This document shows, one piece after another, positions 36,112 through 44,445 of a DNA stretch of 64,000 nucleotides (position 1 is its first letter; each line of letters starts with the position of its first letter). The notes under the pieces are model-generated. The model was not told the origin of the DNA, searched no databases, and saw only the letters and a list, made by a program, of their open reading frames with translations. Source of the DNA: CAJCIT01 sp963771305 (GTDB taxonomy: Bacteria; Acidobacteriota; Terriglobia; Bryobacterales; Bryobacteraceae); the NCBI GenBank assembly GCA_963771305.1, contig CAVYTS010000012.1:186001-250000 (forward strand). The letters run 5' to 3'. The translations under genes were made by a program, and so were the position numbers.

Positions 36112-37755
36112 TTGCGGACCTTTCTGATAGCGCTCGCTGTGGCGAGCCCGTGTTTGTGGCTGGCGGCCGGAACCCCTTACTCACCCGACTTCCGGAATAT
36201 CGCCGCGCAGGTGGGTCTCACGCACTCTTTTCCAAACGGAGGCGACGTAACGAAGGAGTTCATCATCGAGACGACCGGCAGCGGCGTGGCCTTCATCGAC
36301 TACGACAATGACGGGCTGCCGGACATCTTCGTGGTTTCCGGCGAAGGCGGCACGAATCGGATGTATCACAACGAAGGCCATGGCCATTTTCGTGAGGTAA
36401 CCGATGCGCTGGGCCTTCACTCCAGCGGCTGGGGACAAGGCGTGTGTGCCGGCGACTTCGATAACGATGGATTCACCGACATGTTCGTTACTTACTGGGG
36501 GGCGAACCGCCTGTATCGAAATGTGCAAGGAAAGCGCTTTGAAGACGTAACCGCGCAAGCCCACCTGACGCAGGACCGGACCCGATACAACACCGGATGC
36601 GCATTTGTCGACATCGATGGGGACGGCCATCTGGATTTGTTTGTTGCCAACTATCTGAGGTTCGATCCGGCCACGACGCCCAAGCCCGGCGCGAATCCCT
36701 ATTGCTTTTACCGGGGCCTGCCGGTGAATTGCGGGCCGCGAGGACTGCCGTTCGATCGGAACATTCTCTACCGCAACAACGGCAACGGCACCTTCACCGA
36801 CATTTCCGACTCATCTGGCATCGCCGCGCCCGAAGGCCACTATGCGTTAAGCGTTTTGACCGGCGACTTCAATGAGGACGGCTTGCCGGATATCTATGTC
36901 GCGTGCGACCAGACGCCTTCCCTGCTCTACATCAATCAGGGACACGGAAAGTTTGAGGAAGAAGGCGTGCTGCGCGGTGTTGCGCTCGATCAGAACGGGA
37001 AGGCGATGTCGGGCATGGGTGTCGACGCTGCCGACTATACCGGCGAAGGCCATCTTGGGATTTTTCGAACCAATTTTTCCGATGAGAATGAAACGCTCTA
37101 CCGGGACCGCGGAGACGGCAATTTTGACGAAGTGACGTTGAGCTCGGGCATGGGCCGGAACACGCGCTTCGTTGGATGGGGAACCGGCTTCTTCGACTTC
37201 GACAACGATGGATGGAAGGATCTCCTGCTGGTGAACGGGCACGTGTTCCCGGAGATCGAGAAACTGCATATCGACATTCATTTCAAAGACCGGGCGATTC
37301 TCTATCACAATCTTGGGAATGGGACTTTCAAGGATATTTCGGAGCAAGCGGGCCCGGGCATCCTCGAACGTCACTCCTCGCGGGGAGCGGCCTTCGCCGA
37401 TTACGATAATGACGGCGCCGTGGAAGTGCTAGTCAACAATCAGGGCGAGCCGCCGTCCCTGCTGAAGCAGGCGCAGCAGCCACCCGGGCATTGGATCATT
37501 CTGCAGTTGACGGGAACAAAGTCTAACCGCAGCGCGATTGGTGCAAGGGTGAAGGTGACCAGCGGCAGCCACGTCCAAGTGAGCGAAGTGCGCAGCGGCG
37601 GCAGTTACCTTTCACAGAATGATCTGCGGTTGCATTTTGGGCTAGGCGCGGCGACGCAGGTGGACAAGATCGAGGTCACGTGGCCTAGCGGGACGAAACA
37701 GACGCTCGTCGCCCAAGCGGCGGATCAGGTACTGAAGATCGCTGAGCCCCTCTGA
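36112..37755 (+). CDS. Exported FG-GAP/ASPIC-UnbV (CRTAC1-like) protein
   Basis: 547 residues from a TTG start, with a signal peptide (FLIALAVASPCLWLAAG) and FRNIAAQVGLTHSFPNGGD, the usual N-terminal strand. The conserved KEFIIETTGSGVAFIDYDND motif leads into FG-GAP repeats (DFDNDGFTD, DIDGDGHLD, DFNEDGLPD, DFDNDGWKD) and the ASPIC module (NRSAIGARVKVTSG, RSGGSYLSQNDLRLHFGLG, KIEVTWPSG). It is intact. The lone cysteines in YCFYRGLPVNCGPRGLPF match a cysteine-bearing loop seen in many paralogues (YCTPESYKG in 23150-24808). Function is unassigned. It is the last gene of the 30.8-37.8 kb cluster and lacks an obvious terminator downstream. Confidence 0.92.
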   Translation: MRTFLIALAVASPCLWLAAGTPYSPDFRNIAAQVGLTHSFPNGGDVTKEFIIETTGSGVAFIDYDNDGLPDIFVVSGEGGTNRMYHNEGHGHFREVTDALGLHSSGWGQGVCAGDFDNDGFTDMFVTYWGANRLYRNVQGKRFEDVTAQAHLTQDRTRYNTGCAFVDIDGDGHLDLFVANYLRFDPATTPKPGANPYCFYRGLPVNCGPRGLPFDRNILYRNNGNGTFTDISDSSGIAAPEGHYALSVLTGDFNEDGLPDIYVACDQTPSLLYINQGHGKFEEEGVLRGVALDQNGKAMSGMGVDAADYTGEGHLGIFRTNFSDENETLYRDRGDGNFDEVTLSSGMGRNTRFVGWGTGFFDFDNDGWKDLLLVNGHVFPEIEKLHIDIHFKDRAILYHNLGNGTFKDISEQAGPGILERHSSRGAAFADYDNDGAVEVLVNNQGEPPSLLKQAQQPPGHWIILQLTGTKSNRSAIGARVKVTSGSHVQVSEVRSGGSYLSQNDLRLHFGLGAATQVDKIEVTWPSGTKQTLVAQAADQVLKIAEPL

Positions 37756-38298
37756 GGGGGTCTTCGCCACAGTGAAGTGAGGAGCGAAGATGTCAGTCGT
37801 TGAGTGCGTCCCTTGCTCCGCGGCGGAGAGCTACGGTCGCGGCTCGGAATCGCGTGCAATTCGGCTCCCGTAGGTCGTGGTCGTCCGCTCCGTCACCGTC
37901 GCTGCTCGGCAGGCTTTGCGGCGGTTCGGGTCTGTCGGCAATGACGACCTGAATCCCGCAGACGTTGGATGAGCGCCGGTCGCGAAGAATATTCCGACGG
38001 AAGCAGAAAGAGGCAATTGTGTAGGTAGTCAGGCCACCATCCGCTTGCTGACCGAGTGTGTGTGAAAGGTCGGCCGTGCCGCATCTTGGGGCAGGCTTGC
38101 TCTGTCCACGCGGCGACGGGGCTGGGATTGACGGTCGTGAGTGGGGTGATCGCCTTGGGACAGACACCTGTCCGTGCTGGCTTTGGCGTGTATCCGCTTG
38201 CTGACGGGCGCGGTTTGTGCTGAAGTTTTTCCGCTTAGGAGCGCGGTTGAGACCCTTCGATATACTGTCGCTTAATAAAGCGAGGGGGCTTGAAGCAT
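37756..38298. other. Gene-free stretch with repeat remnants
   Basis: No frame here looks like a real protein; a minus-strand frame of about 125 codons is arginine/proline-rich and low in information. It contains ATCCGCTTGCTGAC (38039-38052) and a module-B copy (38191-38225). It also contains the leader of the malate dehydrogenase gene. Confidence 0.55.
38191..38225. repeat. Module B dispersed repeat
   Basis: ATCCGCTTGCTGACGGGCGC followed by GGTTTGTGCTGAAG. It matches the copies near 35008, 39884 and 55421 at most positions. Confidence 0.65.
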
Positions 38299-39234
38299 AT
38301 GCGAAAGAAAGTAACCGTTGTCGGGGCCGGCAATGTCGGCGCTAACACAGCGCAGAAGATTGCCGCCAAAGAACTGGCGGATGTGGTTTTGGTGGATGTG
38401 GTCGATGGGATCCCACAAGGCAAGGGTCTGGACATGCTGGAGTCGGCCCCCGTGGAAGGGTACGACGTCAGCATCGTCGGGGCTAACGGCTACGAGCAGA
38501 CTGCCGGATCGGACATTGTGGTCATTACGGCCGGGTTTCCACGAAAGCCCGGCATGAGCCGGGACGATCTTCTGCTAGCTAACTACGAGGTAGTGAAGAG
38601 CGCAACCGAGCAGGCCGTTCACTACTCGCCCAACGCGATTCTGGTTCTGGTTACTAATCCGCTGGACGCTATGTGCTGGACCGCGTTTAAAGTGTCGGGG
38701 TTCCCGCGCCATCGGGTGATTGGAATGGCCGGCGTGCTGGACTCCGCCCGATTCCGAACCTTCATTGCCGAAGAGCTCAAGGTTTCCTTTGAAAACGTAA
38801 CGGCGATGGTGTTGGGCGGGCACGGCGACACCATGGTTCCACTGGTGCGGTTCACGAACGTCAGCGGCATTCCCCTGACCGAACTGACAGATCAGGCCAC
38901 CATCGACCGCCTGGTGCAGCGAACCCGCGATGGCGGGGCGGAGATCGTGAAGTATCTAAAAACCGGCAGCGCCTATTACGCGCCCGCTGCCTCAACGGTC
39001 GAGATGGTGGAGTCCATCCTGAAGGACAAGAAGAAGGTTCTGCCCTGCGCGGCCTATTTGGAAGGTGAGTACGGCATCCACGGCTTGTTTGTTGGCGTGC
39101 CGGTGAAACTGGGCGCCAAGGGGATTGAACACATCTATCCCATCAAACTCACCAACGACGAGGCCGCGGAGCTGAAGAAGAGTGCCGACGCTGTAAAGGA
39201 ATTAATCGAAGTTATTAAACAAAAGATTGGCTAG
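38299..39234 (+). CDS. mdh: Malate dehydrogenase (NAD-dependent, LDH-like type)
   Basis: 311 residues from ATG 38299, preferred over the TTG nine bases upstream because GAGGGGG sits ten bases before it. Rossmann motif VTVVGAGNVGANTAQ; DVVDGIPQGKGLDM with the NAD-selecting aspartate; substrate arginines in ITAGFPRKPGMSRDDLL; VTNPLDAMCW; the catalytic histidine in LGGHGDTMVPL; and the C-terminal YGIHGLFVGVPVKLGAKGIE. It oxidises malate to oxaloacetate in the TCA cycle in the cytoplasm. It is full length for the MDH type 3 family and carries no sign of damage. Flanking genes are unrelated, so it seems a stand-alone transcript. Confidence 0.96.
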   Translation: MRKKVTVVGAGNVGANTAQKIAAKELADVVLVDVVDGIPQGKGLDMLESAPVEGYDVSIVGANGYEQTAGSDIVVITAGFPRKPGMSRDDLLLANYEVVKSATEQAVHYSPNAILVLVTNPLDAMCWTAFKVSGFPRHRVIGMAGVLDSARFRTFIAEELKVSFENVTAMVLGGHGDTMVPLVRFTNVSGIPLTELTDQATIDRLVQRTRDGGAEIVKYLKTGSAYYAPAASTVEMVESILKDKKKVLPCAAYLEGEYGIHGLFVGVPVKLGAKGIEHIYPIKLTNDEAAELKKSADAVKELIEVIKQKIG

Positions 39235-39266
39235 GCAGTTCCAAATCTCGCTACATTCCGCTAACC

Positions 39267-39755
39267 TTGACTGAAGTGGCTCGCAGGAAATCCGCGGTGG
39301 ACGCTCAATCGGTAGCTAGCGATTCGCCGTACATCAACACCCAATACGCTTGTTTCAAACTGGTCGTAGCGCCGTCTAAAATCCACCGCTGGGGCGTGTA
39401 CGCCAGAGAACCCATCCCAGCCCGTCGAAAAGTGATTGAGTATACCGGAGAACGGATCAGCCGGAAGGAAACCAAGCGCCGGTCGGATGAGCAAAAGCTC
39501 ACCTACCTTTTCACGCTGGACTCCTACTGGACCCTGGACGGTGCGGTGAATGGATCGGGCGCCCAGTACATTAACCATTGCTGTGAGCCAAACATCGTCG
39601 CCCGGATCGTGAAGAACCACATCCTCTACATGAGCACCCGCGACATCAAGCTGGGCGAGGAACTCACGATCGACTATCACTTCGACAAGGAAGTGGAAAA
39701 GGTGCCCTGTCGATGTGGGGCACTGAAGTGCCGCGGCACGATTAATCTGTCCTAG
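39267..39755 (+). CDS. SET-domain protein (putative protein lysine methyltransferase)
   Basis: About 162 residues (TTG 39267, or GTG 39276). The SET core is complete: HRWGVYAREPIPARRKVIEY (about 40-59), the SAM-binding knot NHCCEPN (103-109; NHSCxPN in eukaryotic enzymes) and GEELTIDYHFD with the catalytic-type Y137. A post-SET-like cluster C148-x-C150-x4-C155 (CRCGALKC) would bind zinc with C106. SET enzymes methylate lysine using S-adenosylmethionine; most are eukaryotic, and bacterial ones are scattered, with few targets known. No pre-SET region is present. Codon use does not stand out from neighbours. Its location after mdh gives no hint of the substrate. Confidence 0.9.
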   Translation: MTEVARRKSAVDAQSVASDSPYINTQYACFKLVVAPSKIHRWGVYAREPIPARRKVIEYTGERISRKETKRRSDEQKLTYLFTLDSYWTLDGAVNGSGAQYINHCCEPNIVARIVKNHILYMSTRDIKLGEELTIDYHFDKEVEKVPCRCGALKCRGTINLS

Positions 39756-39800
39756 CAGAATCTGCTCGCTCCGCGAGGCCCTTTGCACTGACTGGCCAGG

Positions 39801-39914
39801 ACGCGGATTGTTTGATTCATCGAGGGAGACGAGCGCTCCCCGACGGTCACGCCGCAGAAAGCTGAGGTACGGCTCCGCTAGGTGCGCTTGCTGACGCGCG
39901 CGGTTCTGTGCTGG
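39801..39914. repeat. Dispersed repeat modules A and B
   Basis: ACGCGGATTGTTTGATTCAT (39801-39820) and GCGCTTGCTGACGCGCGCGG (39884-39903) with GTTCTGTGCTGG after it. The same two modules in the same order are at 34805 and 35009. Within the 321-base gap 39756-40076 I see no gene. Confidence 0.7.
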
Positions 39915-40076
39915 CGAAGTCGGGGAGTCTTCACCCCAGCCATTCCGTTTTGCTTCCGTTGGGCAACTCACCATGTCGGCCGTGCGCTGGCCCCTTATTC
40001 CCGTGAGAGTTAGCCAAGGCAACGTCCACCTAACATTTAGGGCTACTAGGACGATAAGCCTCTCGGGAAGACAAAC

Positions 40077-40743
40077 ATGGATATTCAACAGGGTAAGCAA
40101 GTCGTCAGCATTTGCGAGACGCAACCGATCACCTTTAAAGGTCTGCGGCACCTGCTTGACGAGACCGATGATCTAGTCCTGGGCGACAGCCACAATTCTC
40201 CCGCCGAGTGGATGATGAGCGGCTCGGCTGAAAGCACGGATCTGCTCATCATCGACAAGGGTCTGGGGGCTCATCTTGTCCTGGAGGCGCTAAACCGGCT
40301 GCCGACAGTCCGAAAAGGGGCAGACTTTCACCCGGCCGGGCGTCGTGGTCTGGGGGCTGTCGATCACCGAAGCAGAGGCCTTGCGCTTCCTGCAGTCGGG
40401 CGCCCGCGGAATCGTGCGGAAATCCGCCGACTCAGGCTCGTTGTTAGCTTGCTTACGAGCGGTGGCGGCAGGGAGAAGTTGGATGCAGGATTCGGTCTTC
40501 CGGGAGGCCTTGCCGAGTGAATCGCCCGTTCGCAGCGACCTGACGCCGCGCGAGGAGCAGGTGATGGAGTTAGTGGAGCAGGGCTAGAAGAACCGGGAGA
40601 TCGCTCAAGAGCTGGGAATTCGGCCGGGGACGGTGAAGATCCACCTTAAACACATTTTCGAGAAGACCGGCGTACATGGCCGCCATGGCTTGGCGCTGAC
40701 GGGTCTCCGTCAAAAGGGCGTGATCACCCTGATGTCACAGTAG
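40077..40743 (+). pseudogene. LuxR-type response regulator, one frameshift and one nonsense codon
   Basis: ATG 40077 starts a receiver-like domain (VVSICETQPITFKGLRHLL; LLIIDKGLG with a candidate phospho-acceptor aspartate). A one-base insertion in the AAAAGGGG run near 40316 breaks it. The following frame, RPGVVVWGLSITEAEALRFL, continues to LTPREEQVMELVEQG, then TAG at 40585-40587, then KNREIAQELGIRPGTVKIHL and HIFEKTGVHGR to 40743. This is a standard LuxR helix-turn-helix. The TAG replaces the usual leucine (TTG to TAG). The receiver lacks the usual paired acidic residues after strand 1 (CETQ), so it may never have been phosphorylated normally. Two independent lesions make a true pseudogene more likely here than elsewhere. 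Confidence 0.8.
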
Positions 40744-40799
40744 TTCTGTCCACGATAGGACGCGGCCGGGTTTCCAACTACCCGTTGCTATCCTGAGAC

Positions 40800-42500
40800 T
40801 TGCGACCCCACATAGCTCAAATCCTGCGCTACGCCTGCTGCTGGTGTGCGTTCAGCGCGGGATTCGCGCAGACGCCGATCCATGCGGCCGGGCTCACGAG
40901 CATCCTGCAGGCCGAACTGGACCGCAATTTCAAGGCGCTTTCCAAAGCCGACCCATCTCCCTACTTCATGTCCTACGAAGTGGATGAACAGGAAGGCGAC
41001 TCGCTCTCGGCCTCGCTGGGAGCGCTGGTTACCCAGAGCCACGCCCACTTGCGGGCCGCCGACACGACCGTTCGGGTCGGAAGCGACAAGTTCGATAACT
41101 ATCACCCATACAAAGGCAGTTCCGGGAGTTTCACGACCGCCGTGCAGTTGAGCCTGGACGACAATCCCAACCAGATTCAGCGAACACTGTGGCTGGAGAC
41201 CGATCGCGTTTACCGCTCCGCGGTGCGCCGGCTGTTGCAGTTGAAGACGGACCAGCAGTTACTGGCTGAACAAGACGCCGTGGCGGCAGACTTCTCAGTG
41301 GAGAAGCCCGAGGTGTACTCCAAGCCACCAGAGCGGTATCAATTCGACACCAAAGGCTGGGCGGACAGGCTGCGGGCGTTATCGAAGGAGTTCATTCAAC
41401 ACCCCGATATTTTGTCGTCCCAAGTAGGAGTTGCGGGGCACCGCGAGGTGAAGACATTGGTCAACACGGAAGGGGCGGCGGTGGAGCATGGGACGAGCCT
41501 CTATCGGTTCGAGGTCTCAGCTTCAGCCCTGGCGCCGGATGGCATGGATTTGCGAACGTTTTCTTCCTTTGAGGCTTCCGCACCGGATCGTTTGCCCTCG
41601 GACGCCGATCTGCGAGCGGCGGTAAAGAAGGTGGCGGACCAACTGAGTGCGCTGGTAAAGGCGCCGGTGGCAGAGCCGGTGGTTTGTCCGGCAATTCTAT
41701 CGGGAAACGCCGCAGCCGTGTTTTTCCACGAGATCTTCGGCCATCGCGTGGAGGGGCACCGACAGAAGGACATCGCCGAGGGCCAGACTTTTACAAAGAT
41801 GCTGGGCCAACCCGTGCTGCCGCCGTTTCTAAGCGTGACGTTCGACCCGACTCGCCACAGCATGCAGGGTGTCGACTTGAACGGCTATTACGAGTTTGAC
41901 GATGAGGGCGTTCGGGCTCGTCCTGTCAACGTGGTCGAGGATGGCATTCTGAAGACGTTTCTGCTGTCGCGTTCGCCGGTTGGTGACTTCCAACATTCGA
42001 ATGGTCATGGACGCCGGCAGCCGGGCTTGGAAGTTGTCTCGCGGCAATCGAACTTGTTGGTTATATCCACGAAGCAGGTCACCGACAAGCAACTGCGCGA
42101 AGAGTTGATAGCTGAGGTGAAGCGCCAGAACAAGCCGTATGGACTTTATTTCGAGCAGGTATCAAGCGGCTACACGACTACCCGCCGGCAAGGTTTGCAG
42201 GCTTTTACGGTGGTGCCGCTGGTGGTGTACAAGGTGTACCCCGATGGGCGCCCCGACGAACTGATTCGTGGCGTCGACATTGTGGGCACTCCGCTGGCGA
42301 GCTTCCGGAAGATTCTGGCGACGTCGGATCGGCTAGAAGTGTTTAATGGATACTGCGGCGCCGAATCAGGCAGCGTGCCTGTCTCGGCGATCTCACCGGC
42401 GATTCTGGTTTCCGAGATCGAGATCGAGAAGAAGCAGAATTCACAGCAGAGGCCGCCCCTGCTGCCGCGGCCCGGCACCCTGGTGGCGGCGACACCGTAG
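40800..42500 (+). CDS. Exported TldD-like metallopeptidase with intact zinc motif
   Basis: 566 residues. A TTG start and signal-like N-terminus (ILRYACCWCAFSAGFAQ) precede a region of about 270 residues (SPYFMSYEVDEQEGDSLSAS) and the TldD/PmbA catalytic part: VFFHEIFGHRVEGHR with HEIFGH at 310-315 (HExxxH), then GYYEFDDEGVRARPVNVVED and LKTFLLSRSPVG, typical of TldD. E. coli TldD-TldE cleaves peptides in the cytoplasm, but this version appears to be exported, as are many acidobacterial homologues. The next gene is a paralogue without the zinc motif, so the two may form a TldD/TldE-like heterodimer in the periplasm. Substrate unknown. Confidence 0.9.
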   Translation: MRPHIAQILRYACCWCAFSAGFAQTPIHAAGLTSILQAELDRNFKALSKADPSPYFMSYEVDEQEGDSLSASLGALVTQSHAHLRAADTTVRVGSDKFDNYHPYKGSSGSFTTAVQLSLDDNPNQIQRTLWLETDRVYRSAVRRLLQLKTDQQLLAEQDAVAADFSVEKPEVYSKPPERYQFDTKGWADRLRALSKEFIQHPDILSSQVGVAGHREVKTLVNTEGAAVEHGTSLYRFEVSASALAPDGMDLRTFSSFEASAPDRLPSDADLRAAVKKVADQLSALVKAPVAEPVVCPAILSGNAAAVFFHEIFGHRVEGHRQKDIAEGQTFTKMLGQPVLPPFLSVTFDPTRHSMQGVDLNGYYEFDDEGVRARPVNVVEDGILKTFLLSRSPVGDFQHSNGHGRRQPGLEVVSRQSNLLVISTKQVTDKQLREELIAEVKRQNKPYGLYFEQVSSGYTTTRRQGLQAFTVVPLVVYKVYPDGRPDELIRGVDIVGTPLASFRKILATSDRLEVFNGYCGAESGSVPVSAISPAILVSEIEIEKKQNSQQRPPLLPRPGTLVAATP

Positions 42501-42597
42501 CGCGATGCTTCTCCCAGGAATGAGTTCCCCGCCAGTAAACCAGTCCGCCTCCCGGTGGAAGCGAAATCGTGATGACCGGGGCCGTTCATTCCCGTTG

Positions 42598-44442
42598 ATG
42601 AAAAGCCGAGACGAATCTCGGCTCAGCAGGCTAACAGCCCGCGCCACAATTTTAGGAAGAACGTGCCGTGTCGCATGCTTAGCCAGCGCCGCGCTGTGGG
42701 CTGTAGCAGCCAGTCGAGGCGCCGTGATCGACCCCGCTGTCGCGAAGGCTTTGCAGGAAGACCCTCAATTGCGAGCCATGACCGATGAACTGGCTCGCTC
42801 GCAGACGTTGCGGCTGAATGATTTGCCCCGGCCGTACTTCATCTCGTTCAGCAGCGACGACGAGGACGTCTTTACGGCGTCCGCCAGCCTGGGCGGGCTA
42901 CTGAGTTCAGGCGGTGGGCGTGCTCGCATCGCATCCATTCAGGTGCGGCTGGGAGATTACAAGTTCGACAACATGAACTGTGCTTTTTCCGGCCAGCTGC
43001 GAACCGTGCCGCAGCCGGTGGAAGACGACTACAACGCACTTCGGACGACCTTGTGGCTGGCCGCCGATCAAATCTACAAGCGCTCCACCGAGGAACTGGC
43101 AGCGAAGAAGAACATTCTGCGCGACGCGCAAAACCCGGACTCGACCCCCGACTTCACCATCGAGCCCGCATTGCAACTGGTGCTTCCGATACCGGTAGCG
43201 GCCGTGGACAACAAGACGTGGGTCGAACGAGTCAAGCACCTGTCAGGGCGGTTCGCCTCGCATAACGAGATTGTTCAGTCGAACGTCACGGTGAAGTCGA
43301 TTGTTTCGACGTTCCGGCTGACGAATACGGAGGGCACGATCATCCGGACTCCAGAGTTGCTTGCGGCCGTTGAAATCAGAGCCCGGGCAGTCGCCGACGA
43401 CGGGAATCAGGTTTGGAATACCGTCTTCCTGAACGCGTTACGGGTAGCGGACCTGCCGGATGAAGCGAAGCTGGCGACGCTGGTGGATCAGGTGGCAACA
43501 GAGACCGAAGCGATACGGAAGGCGCCCCTCGCGACGGATTATTCCGGCCCGGTCTTGTTCGAGAACCAGGCAGCGGCGGCGATGCTGGCCGAAGTTCTTA
43601 CCGATGCGCTGCACGCGGAGCGGAAGCCGGTAGCACCGCAGGGACAGCCTCCACAGATGCTGGAGGGCGTGTGGGCGACGCGGATCGGCTCGAAGGTGTT
43701 GCCGGATTGGGCTAGCCTGCTGGACGATCCCAAACAGCGCCAGTTCGACGGCAAACCGCTTCTGGGCGCATACGAAGTCGACGAGGAAGGCGTCGCGGCG
43801 AAAGCCATTCATCTGGTCGACAATGGCACGCTGAAGTCCTTCTACATGACACGCACACCAGTGCGAACATTCAGCGGAAGTGACGGCCACGGTCGAATCC
43901 ATGGGCCGTTCGGTGAGGCCTACGCTCTGTTTGGGAACCTTTTCTTTCAGGCGGCCGTGACCGTGCCCAACGACCAGATGAAGGTGAAGCTGATCGAAAT
44001 GGTCAAGGCAAATGGATTGAAGTACGGCATGCTGATGCGGCGCATGGACTTCCCATCGACGGCGTCGCGTCAGGACTTGGAAGAGATCTTCAAACAGGCG
44101 GCGGCGGGCGGCAACTCGCGCACAATGTCGCCGCCGATCCTGGCGTACCGCGTCTATCCGGATGGCCGCGAGGAGCTGGTCCGGGGCATCCGCTTCAAGG
44201 ATTTCAGCGCCAAAGATTTGCGAAACATCGTGGCTGCTTCGGACGCACCTTACGTATTGAACTACCTCAACAACGGCGCGCGATTTGCATGGGCTGAGGG
44301 CGGGAGTGAAGCGAGCATGTCGAGCGTCGTGGCGCCAGCTCTGTTGCTGGAGAGCGTTGACCTTGGCCGATCTCAGGACGATTTGACGAAACCGCCTGTC
44401 GTGCCAGCGCCGCCGCTGTCGGCGCCAACGGCCGCGAAGTAA
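42598..44442 (+). CDS. Exported TldD/PmbA-like protein lacking the zinc motif
   Basis: 614 residues from ATG 42598, though the frame is open further upstream into the preceding gene. The N-terminal ~17 codons coincide with a dispersed hairpin repeat, and the signal-like core is VACLASAALWAVAASRG. From RPYFISFSSDDEDVFTASAS onward it aligns with its neighbour (RPYF/SPYF, LGDYKFDN against VGSDKFDN). At the zinc site it reads ENQAAAAMLAEVLTDALHAE instead of HExxxH, so catalysis is not expected. The later motifs (AYEVDEEGVAAKAIHLVDNG, LKSFYMTRTPVR) are kept. By analogy with TldE it would be the non-catalytic partner of the protein at 40800. It ends three bases before lptFG. Confidence 0.88.
   Translation: MKSRDESRLSRLTARATILGRTCRVACLASAALWAVAASRGAVIDPAVAKALQEDPQLRAMTDELARSQTLRLNDLPRPYFISFSSDDEDVFTASASLGGLLSSGGGRARIASIQVRLGDYKFDNMNCAFSGQLRTVPQPVEDDYNALRTTLWLAADQIYKRSTEELAAKKNILRDAQNPDSTPDFTIEPALQLVLPIPVAAVDNKTWVERVKHLSGRFASHNEIVQSNVTVKSIVSTFRLTNTEGTIIRTPELLAAVEIRARAVADDGNQVWNTVFLNALRVADLPDEAKLATLVDQVATETEAIRKAPLATDYSGPVLFENQAAAAMLAEVLTDALHAERKPVAPQGQPPQMLEGVWATRIGSKVLPDWASLLDDPKQRQFDGKPLLGAYEVDEEGVAAKAIHLVDNGTLKSFYMTRTPVRTFSGSDGHGRIHGPFGEAYALFGNLFFQAAVTVPNDQMKVKLIEMVKANGLKYGMLMRRMDFPSTASRQDLEEIFKQAAAGGNSRTMSPPILAYRVYPDGREELVRGIRFKDFSAKDLRNIVAASDAPYVLNYLNNGARFAWAEGGSEASMSSVVAPALLLESVDLGRSQDDLTKPPVVPAPPLSAPTAAK
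42604..42646. repeat. Dispersed hairpin repeat overlapping a gene start
   Basis: AGCCGAGA-CGAA-TCTCGGCT followed by GCAGGCTAACAGCCCGCGCC. It closely matches 34924-34966. It begins six bases after the ATG chosen for the TldD-like gene. Confidence 0.7.
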
Positions 44443-44445
44443 ACC

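Noticed and set aside
37793..38167. Minus-strand frame of about 125 codons in an intergenic gap
   Set aside because: Arg/Pro/Ser-rich without hydrophobic core, signal or family similarity. It overlaps repeat remnants.
39261..40151. Minus-strand open frame of 296 codons
   Set aside because: It runs across the SET gene, the repeat region and the regulator start on the opposite strand, with no domain or ribosome site.
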